64,000 nucleotides of DNA, taken from contig NZ_JH636435.1 of assembly GCF_000255655.1 (NCBI RefSeq), positions 808,209 through 872,208 on the forward strand, in the 5' to 3' direction. Of this stretch, positions 37,385 to 45,301 are shown in pieces. The stretch is from Schlesneria paludicola DSM 18645 (GTDB lineage Bacteria; Planctomycetota; Planctomycetia; Planctomycetales; Planctomycetaceae). The translations under genes were made by a program, and so were the position numbers. How positions within the stretch are numbered: position 1 is the first letter of the stretch; each line of letters starts with the position of its first letter. The notes under the pieces were generated by a model that worked only from the letters and a program-made list of their open reading frames with translations, had not been told where the DNA came from and made no database searches.

Positions 37385-37777
37385 TCATTTTTTCTCGCGT
37401 TTCGGTTCCCAATCACGAGTCATCGTCGTCCCGTTCCGCTCAACATCGGCCTTCCCCTTGATGGTGTCACCGTCAAGTTTGCCTTTATACTTCACGACGA
37501 ATTTCTGGCCGTCGCGTTCGCGGGAAACGGTAAACGCGACTTCACCGTCTTTGAATGTCGCATCGGTAATCTTGATCTCGGTATTGTCGGGGCCGGGAAC
37601 CGTTCCGGTCAGCTTGTCTCCGTCGAGCTTCAATTTCGCAGACATTTCGCGATCTTGATTATTGATGCTGACCTTCCACTTCCAGGTACCGGTCGGATCG
37701 GCCGAGTCTGCCGCCTGGCAGAGGCTCACCATGCAGACGAGAACCAAACTCAAACTGATGAAGTTGCGCCGTCGCAT
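37385..37777 (-). CDS. Secreted small lipocalin-like protein, unknown
   Basis: A 130-residue protein starting at the ATG at 37777 (AAAGGA upstream) with a signal peptide (FISLSLVLVCMVSLCQAAD). The mature part repeats beta strands: PTGTWKWKVSINNQ, SAKLKLDGDKLTGTVPGPD, TDATFKDGEVAFTVSRERDG and KYKGKLDGDTIKGKADVERN, ending Lys-rich (RDWEPKREKK). Such small lipocalin-like barrels are frequent among planctomycete secreted proteins, without known function. It is separated by 157 bases from the GlpF gene upstream on the same strand, so it may be cotranscribed. No ligand is evident. Confidence 0.75.
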   Translation of the reverse strand: MRRRNFISLSLVLVCMVSLCQAADSADPTGTWKWKVSINNQDREMSAKLKLDGDKLTGTVPGPDNTEIKITDATFKDGEVAFTVSRERDGQKFVVKYKGKLDGDTIKGKADVERNGTTMTRDWEPKREKK

Positions 37778-37934
37778 CGCGGATTCCTTTTTGACAACGT
37801 CTGAAAGCGGTTCAGCGTAGACCCCTTGCCTGCGCTGGATTTCGCATCCTCTTTGTACCGTATCCTGAACCAACCCAAAACGATCGAAGCTGAATTTCCC
37901 CCCCAGCACCAAATCGTGTCCGGCTCCGTCGATG

Positions 37935-38687
37935 TCATGCAGCCCTCATCAACTGAAACAGCCCGACGGCAAGAATTGCACCGACAAGCGGTCCCACAAA
38001 TGGCACGAATGCATAGCCCCAGTCCGAGTCTCGTTTGCCACGAATCGGCAGAAAGGCATGTGCCAGGCGCGGCCCCAGGTCGCGGGCGGGATTGACCCCG
38101 TACCCCGTCGTTCCGCCCAGCGACAGTCCGATCGAAAACACGATCATCGCAACTTGGATCGCTCCCACCGAACCCAGGCCCACTTTGACCAAAGTCTCTT
38201 TTCCCTCATGCGTTAGGGGCAGGGCAGGGGACGAAAACGACAAGACGGCCAGAACCAGAACCGCCGTTCCAATCGCTTCGCAGCAAAAATTCAGCGGTAA
38301 GTTGCGAATCGCAGGGCTCGTACAGAACGTCGCTAGTTTCGCGTCCGCATCGGACGTTGCCTCGTAGTGATTGTAGTAGTAAACGTAGACGACAATCGCA
38401 CCAAATACGGCCCCGAGAATCTGCGCGGTGATGTATCCAGGCAGACGCACCCAATCAAATTGCCCATTGACCGCCAATCCCACTGTTACCGCCGGGTTCA
38501 AATGCGCGCCGCTCAGTTCCGCCGTGCAGACCACCGCACTGAATACGGCAAAGGCCCAGCCGGCCGTGATCACGATCCACCCGCTGTTATGGCCTTTCGT
38601 GTTGTCCAGAACCACGTTCGCAACAACTCCGTTACCCAGCAGCACCAGAATTGCGGTCCCAAAGAATTCGGCGACGAAACTGGACAT
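37935..38687 (-). CDS. glpF: MIP channel, aquaglyceroporin GlpF-like
   Basis: A 250-residue major intrinsic protein with six membrane helices and the two half-helix motifs, AHLNPAVTVGLAV and GVNPARDLGPRLAHA. The Asp following the second NPAR (NPARD) is the usual mark of glycerol facilitators as opposed to pure water channels. It starts SSFVAEFFGTAILVLLGNGV, the common first helix. AGAGG is upstream of the ATG. It transports glycerol or similar small solutes. The neighbouring secreted lipocalin-like gene is on the same strand; no glpK or glpD is adjacent. Confidence 0.93.
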   Translation of the reverse strand: MSSFVAEFFGTAILVLLGNGVVANVVLDNTKGHNSGWIVITAGWAFAVFSAVVCTAELSGAHLNPAVTVGLAVNGQFDWVRLPGYITAQILGAVFGAIVVYVYYYNHYEATSDADAKLATFCTSPAIRNLPLNFCCEAIGTAVLVLAVLSFSSPALPLTHEGKETLVKVGLGSVGAIQVAMIVFSIGLSLGGTTGYGVNPARDLGPRLAHAFLPIRGKRDSDWGYAFVPFVGPLVGAILAVGLFQLMRAA

Positions 38688-38837
38688 GGAGGCCTCTTTG
38701 AAATCAAAGGGAAACGTGACAAGACACTCCGCCAGCGCCCGGCGGAATCACAACGCGTCGTCTCACGGAATGATGATTCTGGATCGCGAAAGCGTAGGCA
38801 ACGCCAATGGGGTTCTCAACCGACTTCGTGTTTCGAC

Positions 38838-39815
38838 TCAATCAACGGCCGCTGCCTGAAGTTGATTCATCCATCGCTGGGTCTGCAGTGCATCCGAATA
38901 AGTCGCTCCCACCGGCACGGTTTCCAAACCTCGGACAACGCGTGAGAAGCATCGCAACTCCTCGGCCATCATTCCGGTCGCACCTGATGCGTCGGTTCGA
39001 ATCTCCAGCGCCATCGGCCAGCGAGCCCGATCGTCCCAGACCTCGATCGGACGTGGATTCGGTGACACACGCACCACCCAGCCCTGACCAAACACTTCTG
39101 TCCGGTCAAAGCCGCGCGGAGGCATTCCCGTCGGCGTCAAGTACGACGCCGCGAACGTGCCAATCGTGCCGCCGCTCCATTCGACCTGCGCGATCGCCAG
39201 ATCGACCTCACCCGATTCCGTTCGGTGTAACCGTGCCGAGAACCGCTGCGGTTCCTCGCGTTTCATCAAGACCTGGGCCGCGTAGAGGTCATGAACCATC
39301 GCCGCATGAAGCGGGTTTTCGCCGGGAAAGTCTCGCACGATCGATGCGGGCCGATGCCGGACGCAATCGATCAAGATCGGCCGACCTCGCTGTGCGACTT
39401 CCTCGCGCAATTGCCTGAACTCGCTGTTGAACAGCAGAATATGCCCCAGCATCAAATTTGAGGAATCCGAACGAACCAGCGGCGCCAGACTCTCCGCCTC
39501 CGACAAGTCGACGGAAACCGGCTTTTCAAGTAGGACGCATTTTCCGGCCTGCAACAATGTCTTGGTCACTCGGACATGATCGTCCGTGGAACAGGCCACA
39601 ACCCAGGCGTCCGCTGCCGATTCCTTGATCGCTCGTCCCAGATCCAACCAACCGGGAACCTCGGGAAGTTCACTCCGAATGGCATCCAGACTGGTTTGTC
39701 GCCGAGCGACAACGGCGACAAGTTCCGTCTCCGCCAGCCCCGCCAGCGTCAAGGCATGCAAGCGACCAAACCGCCCCAAACCGACAACGCCAACTTTGAC
39801 TCGCTTGTCACCCAT
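38838..39815 (-). CDS. Gfo/Idh/MocA family oxidoreductase
   Basis: A 325-residue cytoplasmic oxidoreductase. The start is the ATG at 39815 (MGDKRVKVGVVGLGRFGRLH), preceded by GGACGG; the open frame reaches 39986 but the extra residues are not typical. The Rossmann motif is VGLGRFGRLH, AVVARRQTSLDAI follows, and the catalytic Lys sits in VLLEKPVSVDLSEAESL (EKP). ENPLHAAMVHDLYAAQVLM carries the conserved His/Asp of the active site. NAD(P) dependence and a sugar or inositol-like substrate are typical of the family. It has no signal peptide, unlike the fusion at 2190-4304. It is divergent from the ADP-ribosylglycohydrolase gene. Confidence 0.92.
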   Translation of the reverse strand: MGDKRVKVGVVGLGRFGRLHALTLAGLAETELVAVVARRQTSLDAIRSELPEVPGWLDLGRAIKESAADAWVVACSTDDHVRVTKTLLQAGKCVLLEKPVSVDLSEAESLAPLVRSDSSNLMLGHILLFNSEFRQLREEVAQRGRPILIDCVRHRPASIVRDFPGENPLHAAMVHDLYAAQVLMKREEPQRFSARLHRTESGEVDLAIAQVEWSGGTIGTFAASYLTPTGMPPRGFDRTEVFGQGWVVRVSPNPRPIEVWDDRARWPMALEIRTDASGATGMMAEELRCFSRVVRGLETVPVGATYSDALQTQRWMNQLQAAAVD

Positions 39816-40129
39816 TTGACCGTCCACAATTCGCTCCGCCCGGTTTTCACTGTGAAATTCGTCCAGGCGATGATATCCATCGAGCCAGAAGTCACAAATC
39901 AATGAGGGGCTGTGAAACGAAACACAACTTCTGAATCCCAATCGCCCCTCAGACTTGGCAACCGCCCTCGAATCGGCTGAAACCAATCAATCCTTCCAAA
40001 CCAGAGACCGCGTGACCCTGCAACAAAGAATTCAGACGAATCGCGTGAATTGGAATTTCAAAATCGTGCACTTTCGATATCGTCTTCCAACAGAACATAA
40101 GACGCCACGACTTAGTTGAGAGACAGACA
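39816..40129. other. Intergenic region between divergent genes
   Basis: About 314 bases carrying an inverted repeat TGAGGGGC (39903-39910) and GCCCCTCA (39944-39951) with a 33-base spacer. No gene is supported; promoters of both flanking genes should be here. Confidence 0.4.
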
Positions 40130-41194
40130 ATGACCTCCCCGCAGCCAACCGATTCGATTGCGGGCGCAATTCTGGGATGCGCCGTAGGGGACGCCATCGG
40201 CCTACCGTATGAGGGACTTTCGCGGCAACGCGCGACGCGATTGATCGGAGTTCCCAATCGGCATCGCTTCCTGATGGGCCGAGGGATGGTTTCGGATGAC
40301 ACAGAACATACCTGCTTTGTCGCGGAATCGCTTTGTCGCGAACCCAGAGACGTGGATCAGTTTGCTCGTGAACTGGGCATTCGACTGCGATGGTGGCTTG
40401 TCGGGCTACCCGCAGGCATCGGCTTCGCAACGCTTCGAGCGACCGTCAAGTTGTGGCTCGGCTACGGAGCGTCGCACAGCGGTGTATTCTCGGCCGGAAA
40501 CGGACCAGCGATGAGGAGCCCCATCCTGGGAGCGGCCATCGACGATCTGGATTTGCTTCGAGACTACGTGCACGCGTCTACGCGCATCACTCACACCGAC
40601 CCCAAGGCCTTTCACGGCGCCCTTGCGGTCGCAATCGCCGCCTGGTGCGCCAAAAGGGGACTCAGTACCCCTGGCGCGTTCTTTGAAAAGTACCGCTCCC
40701 TGGTGGATACGGATACCTCTGACGAATTCCAGGGATTGATGAAGACGATGGCAAGCAGTCTTGCTGCTGGTGACTCGACTGAAATCTTCGCGGATCAACT
40801 CGGCTGTCGTCGAGGCGTATCCGGGTACGTCTACCACACTGTCCCCGTGGTCCTCCATTGTTGGCTCAGCCATCCTCGCGACTACCAAAGTTCGATCCAG
40901 ACGGTCATTCGTTGCGGTGGAGATACAGACACAACGGCCGCGATTGTGGGAGCGATCGTTGGCGCGGAAGTCGGTAGATCGGGCATCCCCCCCGCCTGGC
41001 TCAACGGCCTCTGCGAATGGCCTCGTTCCGTTGACTGGATGGAACGATTGGCTGATGCGACGGACAAAGCCATGCAAACCGGCGACATCCAATCAACGCC
41101 AAGATACGTGCCAATCGTCGGTCTGGGCAGAAACGCCGTCTTCCTCTCCGCCGTCATGGTTCACATAGCCCGCCGGATGCTTCCGCCGTATTGA
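40130..41194 (+). CDS. ADP-ribosylglycohydrolase family protein
   Basis: A 354-residue ADP-ribosylglycohydrolase (DraG-type fold). The N-terminal GAILGCAVGDAIGLPYEGLS and MVSDDTEHTC provide the first metal ligands, and RCGGDTDTTAAIVGAIVGAE holds the second Asp pair, so the dinuclear magnesium site is complete. Family members remove ADP-ribose from proteins or hydrolyse ADP-ribosylated small molecules. No DraT-type transferase is next to it, so the target is unknown. A Trp-rich loop (RWWLVGLPAGIGFATLRATV) replaces part of the usual insert. The last 30 residues (VGLGRNAVFLSAVMVHIA) are hydrophobic and unusual. Confidence 0.9.
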   Translation: MTSPQPTDSIAGAILGCAVGDAIGLPYEGLSRQRATRLIGVPNRHRFLMGRGMVSDDTEHTCFVAESLCREPRDVDQFARELGIRLRWWLVGLPAGIGFATLRATVKLWLGYGASHSGVFSAGNGPAMRSPILGAAIDDLDLLRDYVHASTRITHTDPKAFHGALAVAIAAWCAKRGLSTPGAFFEKYRSLVDTDTSDEFQGLMKTMASSLAAGDSTEIFADQLGCRRGVSGYVYHTVPVVLHCWLSHPRDYQSSIQTVIRCGGDTDTTAAIVGAIVGAEVGRSGIPPAWLNGLCEWPRSVDWMERLADATDKAMQTGDIQSTPRYVPIVGLGRNAVFLSAVMVHIARRMLPPY

Positions 41195-41205
41195 AATTGA
41201 CATCT

Positions 41206-41236
41206 CGTGGCAGGCGTTCTTCAGAAATATGCCACG
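41206..41236. terminator. Hairpin between convergent genes
   Basis: Seven-base perfect arms (CGTGGCA at 41206-41212, TGCCACG at 41230-41236) enclose a 17-base loop and lie between the stops of two convergent genes. Weak bidirectional terminator candidate without a T tract. Confidence 0.35.
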
Positions 41237-41339
41237 CAGTCGAATTCTTAATGCGGTAGCGATCTGAACGCGGCGTCAACCAAATCCAAGTTCGAATCCG
41301 TCGGATCAAACCGCATTGCGAAACGCGCGACTGTAAGAA

Positions 41340-42236
41340 TCAAGGCGTTTCCTCCAGGACTTTCACGTTTGTGGCCGTCTTGACCAGATTGTGATCTGCA
41401 AATTGCCAGATCACTTTTTTGTCGCGCGTGATCTCGAACGCATGAGCCCCTTTGCCCTCTTGCCCGCGCAGGAAATTGCAGATCACATAGTGACCGTTCT
41501 TCAAAACCTGCAAACTGGTGATCCAGGCCAGATTCAGTTCCGGCACTTCGGCGGCCGTCAGCTCCCACACGACTTTCTTCTCGGGCGTCACCTCAATCAC
41601 TCGCTTGTCCGTACCGCATCCAATCAGCGTATTGCCATTTTCCAGCCGCAATGCGTCATGAACATACTTTCCCGCTGGACATTCCCACACCAGGCGACCG
41701 TCTGAAGCCACTTCTCGTACCATGGCGTCAGACTCGTTGGCGACCAGAAAATGACCGTTCTCCAGCGCATGGATGCAGCGCATCTGCTGGTGTGCGACAG
41801 TCTCTTTCACCGGAATGTTGACACCCAAAACCGTTTTACCGGTGGGGTCAATCATTACGACTCGACAGGGCCCTTGCTCCGCTGCCAGCGTGTTTCCGTT
41901 CCGCAGGCGTTCACACGTCATGATCTGCTCGCATTTGCCAACGTAATTCCAGACAACGCGAAGCTCACGATCCACTTCCTGAACCCCGGTCGGTTTGCCA
42001 CCGTAGGCATACACGACATGCCCGTTTGCCAATGGTTGGCACTGCACGCACAGACTTGGTGGACGATGTTCCCATGCCACCTTACCATCATCACCAATTT
42101 CGATGATCCGGTTTTTGTCGCCCGCACCATATTCGACAACCATGATTCGATGAGTGACCGCTTTGTCATCGGCAATTGTTCCAGTGATGTATCCACTGAT
42201 GGCCAAGAAGGTCACGCACAGTCGCTTCCAATTCAT
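41340..42236 (-). CDS. PQQ-like beta-propeller, secreted
   Basis: The 298-residue protein starts at the ATG at 42236 with AAGG upstream, and a signal segment (RLCVTFLAISGYITGTIADD). It has six to seven repeats of the form LENGNTL/LKNGHYV plus VVWELTAAEV, typical of PQQ-like or arylsulfotransferase-like propellers: CQPLANGHVVYAYGGK, CERLRNGNTLAAEQGP, IHALENGHFLVANESD, LRLENGNTLIGCGTD, LQVLKNGHYVICNFLRG. No PQQ ligand or catalytic His is evident, so it may only bind. It lies 76 bases downstream of the GspF gene on the same strand, an operon-like layout of unclear meaning. Confidence 0.82.
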   Translation of the reverse strand: MNWKRLCVTFLAISGYITGTIADDKAVTHRIMVVEYGAGDKNRIIEIGDDGKVAWEHRPPSLCVQCQPLANGHVVYAYGGKPTGVQEVDRELRVVWNYVGKCEQIMTCERLRNGNTLAAEQGPCRVVMIDPTGKTVLGVNIPVKETVAHQQMRCIHALENGHFLVANESDAMVREVASDGRLVWECPAGKYVHDALRLENGNTLIGCGTDKRVIEVTPEKKVVWELTAAEVPELNLAWITSLQVLKNGHYVICNFLRGQEGKGAHAFEITRDKKVIWQFADHNLVKTATNVKVLEETP

Positions 42237-42312
42237 TGTCGGGCCTTGGTTCAAAAGTATTTGGACGTGTCGCTGAATAGAGGATCGCAGCGGCAGAAGC
42301 AGATCAGGCAAT

Positions 42313-43356
42313 TCAGAACCGATCGTTCACGGCGTCGTTGATCAGGCCGACATACATCAATGCAATGCGGAAAATAAAGAAAATAATGATCGACGCCACA
42401 AAGCCCCAGATCGCCCACCCCAAAGCCGTCGTCATGGCGGACAAGCTGCGACGGGCCTGATCTTCCAATTGCGGACTCAATCGATCCAGGGTCTCAGGAA
42501 CCGTGCCTGACGCTTCGCCGACGCGCACAAGCTCCAGGTAATCACGCGGAAACAGTTTTGTTTCCATGAGTGCATACGACAGGTCTTCGCCCTCAGTCAC
42601 CATTGCAGTCACCATCGGAATGGCGGCGGCATAGGCACCATTGCCCGTCGCTTTCAAACTGGATTCGAGACTCGGATTGATCGACATGCCCGCTTGCTGC
42701 GTTAAAGCGAACGCCCACGAAAATCGAGCCAATGCGAAGGATTGCAGACAACCGCCAATCACGGGAATTCGCAGCAGCGCCTGATGGACAACCATGCGTC
42801 CTTTCAGCCCGTTGACAAAAAAGAAATACAGGAACGCCCCGGCGAAGGCGGTTCCGAAGCAGCCCCCCAGCCAGGTCAAGGCTCCCGACGTTCCGGTCAA
42901 CCCGAGCCCCAGTACGTCGAACGGCTTTGTCCCATTCATCGAACCAATCATTCCCAGCAGCCAGATTAATCCGGCCACGATGAAGATGGCCGCCAGCAAC
43001 TGAATCACCGGCAACGTGATGGCACCCAAAAATGTGCGGCGAAGTCGCACGAGGTTGTCGTAATGATCCGCCAGCGCGCTCAAGACCTCTGGCAACGAAC
43101 CGGTCTGATCTGCGACGCGAACCAGATCGACCATCAGATCCGGAAACGCACCGCCCTGCTCGCGCAGTGCCGTGGACACTTCCGAGCCTTTTCGCAATTG
43201 GTCGATGATCTCGCTCGAAATCCGCTTCAGCCGCGGATGATGCGATTTTCCACCGGCGACTTGAAAGGCTTTCAGAATGTTCACACCGGAGTGCAACATC
43301 GTGGCCAGTGACCGGCAAAATGTTGCCAACGTACTCATCGGCAGCGCTTCAAACAT
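42313..43356 (-). CDS. Type II secretion / type IV pilus inner-membrane protein (GspF/PilC-like)
   Basis: The 347-residue protein belongs to the GspF/PilC family, the inner-membrane platform of type II secretion and type IV pilus systems. It has two T2SSF repeats: the first, FCRSLATMLHSGVNILKAFQ with IIDQLRKGSEVSTALREQGG and LVRVADQTGSLPEVLSALAD, and the second, FSWAFALTQQAGMSINPSLE with LVRVGEASGTVPETLDRLSP. Three membrane segments (about 110-140, 160-185, 310-340) are typical. The AGGGG site precedes the ATG at 43356. No GspE ATPase, secretin or pseudopilin gene is next to it, so it is an orphan copy or the main operon is elsewhere. Confidence 0.92.
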   Translation of the reverse strand: MFEALPMSTLATFCRSLATMLHSGVNILKAFQVAGGKSHHPRLKRISSEIIDQLRKGSEVSTALREQGGAFPDLMVDLVRVADQTGSLPEVLSALADHYDNLVRLRRTFLGAITLPVIQLLAAIFIVAGLIWLLGMIGSMNGTKPFDVLGLGLTGTSGALTWLGGCFGTAFAGAFLYFFFVNGLKGRMVVHQALLRIPVIGGCLQSFALARFSWAFALTQQAGMSINPSLESSLKATGNGAYAAAIPMVTAMVTEGEDLSYALMETKLFPRDYLELVRVGEASGTVPETLDRLSPQLEDQARRSLSAMTTALGWAIWGFVASIIIFFIFRIALMYVGLINDAVNDRF

Positions 43357-43435
43357 GCATTACCCCTGACGCCCCGGTGGGCAACGCCTCGAGCGATCGT
43401 CCCGTTTTCCTCGTTACTGCGTTCGTTTCTTTTTT

Positions 43436-43520
43436 CCTCGTTACCAGGATCCCGCTTGGCAACGCTTCATACTCCCCCCTGACATGCCGCAAGCGTTGCC
43501 AATTGGCCGCGTGACAACGA
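43436..43520. repeat. Two-hairpin intergenic repeat, copy C (degenerate)
   Basis: Hairpin 1 at 43439-43464 is CGTTaCCA/TGGcAACG with one mismatch; hairpin 2 at 43494-43519 is decayed. They are 29 bases apart. TTTTCCTCGTTAC is also duplicated just before (at about 43405 and 43432). It lies between two minus-strand genes. Confidence 0.55.
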
Positions 43521-43550
43521 AGACTTTCCGGACGCCCGCATTAGCCTGGA

Positions 43551-44981
43551 TCATAAGACAGGAGAAAACATTCTACAAAAGTTTTCCTGCAATCGGTCCC
43601 AATTCGAACGGGCAAACCATGTGGTCGCTTCGATTCGCTTCGCGTGGTTCAAATCTTCCGCAAACTGATGCTCAAGCTGTTCGGCCAACCCCTTGTCATA
43701 CAGGATCGCTCCGACCTCGAAGTTCAGATACAAACTGCGCGCATCAAAGTTGGGTGTGCCCACCATCGACCAGCATCCGTCGATGGTCAGCGTCTTCGAA
43801 TGCAATTGCCCGTCCTGATACTCATAAATCTCCACTCCCGCCTTCAGCAGCGAATCGAAATTCGAGCGTGCCGCATGCAGCGTCGCCCAGTAGGTCTTCG
43901 GACCGGAAATCAGCACGCGCGTCGCCACCCCACGCTGAGCGGCCGACTCCAACGCCGAGACCAGCGACGGTGTCGGCACAAAGTAGGACGTCGCGAGGGT
44001 GACCTGACTGCGAGCCGCATTGATCGCGGAAAAATAAAGCGAGTGAAACACCGCCTCATCCTCGTCCGGACCGCCGGAAACGATTTGGGCATAGACGGCC
44101 CCGACGTGCTCGGGCTGCGGAAAGAACGAGTCGTGGGTCAGCTCTTCGCCTGTCGCGTATTTCCAATCAATCGCGAACACCTCTTGCAACTGCAGGACCG
44201 TCGGACCATGCAGTCTCAGGTGAGTGTCACGCCAGTGCCCGAAATGCGGGTCTCGCCCCAGATACTCGTCGCCGACGTTCATTCCCCCCGTGAACGCGAC
44301 CTGGCCGTCGACGATGATGATCTTGCGGTGACTGCGCAAATTGATCGACCAGCGTTCCCGCAACGACTGCCCCGGCACGAATGACGCAATCTGAATTCCC
44401 GCATCGCGCATCGGTTTCAGAAAGTGGTGGGTCAGTTTTCCAGACCCGATTGCGTCGTACAGAAACCGGATCTCAACCCCCGCAGTGGCCCTCTCAATCA
44501 ATAAGTCCCGCAGTTTCGTCCCCAACCGATCCGGCTGCCAGATATAGTACTCCAGATGAACCGAGAATCGCGCCTGCCGAATCGCAGCCGCGATTTCGTC
44601 AAATGTTCGCTCGCCATCGATCAGCAGTTGAACCCGGTTCCCGACTGTCGCGTGCGTGTCCGCAACGCGTTCCGCCAGACGACGCAGTTCCTGCTGTGTC
44701 GCATTCAGGTGATCGTGATGCAGATGATGATGCCGCGCCAATTGAGGCAAGGTTCGCGTCACCGTTTCGGTTGCCACCTGTTTCCCCCGAATTCGGCGTC
44801 CGACACGGTTGATTCCGAACACGGTAAACAAGAACGCACCAACATAGGGCATGGTCACAATCGCCATGATCCAGGCAACGGTCGACACGGACTGCTGCTT
44901 TTTCGTCAGCAAGACGACCGGCAACAGTGCCAGCGTTAACACGTAACCCATGACAGAAAGAATGGCGAGTGCAGTATTCAT
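43551..44981 (-). CDS. cls: Cardiolipin synthase (phospholipase D family)
   Basis: The 476-residue protein makes cardiolipin from two phosphatidylglycerol molecules (bacterial ClsA type). Two N-terminal membrane helices (LAILSVMGYVLTLALLPVVL; WIMAIVTMPYVGAFLFTVFG) precede two HKD catalytic motifs: HRKIIIVDG with His218 and HSKTLTIDG with His394, each with its Lys and Asp. The start is the ATG at 44981; the open frame reaches 45116. There is no strong ribosome binding site. It is divergent from the hybrid kinase gene (320-base gap). Confidence 0.93.
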   Translation of the reverse strand: MNTALAILSVMGYVLTLALLPVVLLTKKQQSVSTVAWIMAIVTMPYVGAFLFTVFGINRVGRRIRGKQVATETVTRTLPQLARHHHLHHDHLNATQQELRRLAERVADTHATVGNRVQLLIDGERTFDEIAAAIRQARFSVHLEYYIWQPDRLGTKLRDLLIERATAGVEIRFLYDAIGSGKLTHHFLKPMRDAGIQIASFVPGQSLRERWSINLRSHRKIIIVDGQVAFTGGMNVGDEYLGRDPHFGHWRDTHLRLHGPTVLQLQEVFAIDWKYATGEELTHDSFFPQPEHVGAVYAQIVSGGPDEDEAVFHSLYFSAINAARSQVTLATSYFVPTPSLVSALESAAQRGVATRVLISGPKTYWATLHAARSNFDSLLKAGVEIYEYQDGQLHSKTLTIDGCWSMVGTPNFDARSLYLNFEVGAILYDKGLAEQLEHQFAEDLNHAKRIEATTWFARSNWDRLQENFCRMFSPVL

Positions 44982-45301
44982 CGGGGCAGCATACTCAAAA
45001 TCACATCCTCTGACAGTTTCGAAACGCCTTTTTGCAGTATGATCCCCCACGGCAGCCCTCACACCACTCTTGACGGGGCATTTTACTTTGTGGGAATCAC
45101 GATAGGAAAGTTTCAACTCACATCCGCGACAATCGCTCCACTGAAGGCTAGACTTCCCACGGTGACGATCTCATCAACCAATCGAACGAGGAGCCGTTCG
45201 ACGCTCAAAAAGAGTGAATCGCGAGACGGTCATTGACCGGCATCCACGACAGTTGATCATCGGCCGTTCACCGCGGAATGCTGATTCGGTCAGGTTAATC
45301 C
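44982..45301. other. Divergent promoter region between cls and the hybrid kinase gene
   Basis: 320 bases contain a perfect 13-base palindrome CGGTCATTGACCG (45227-45239), 62 bases before the kinase start, which may be an operator. The kinase has AGG seven bases before the ATG. No gene is supported. Confidence 0.4.
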
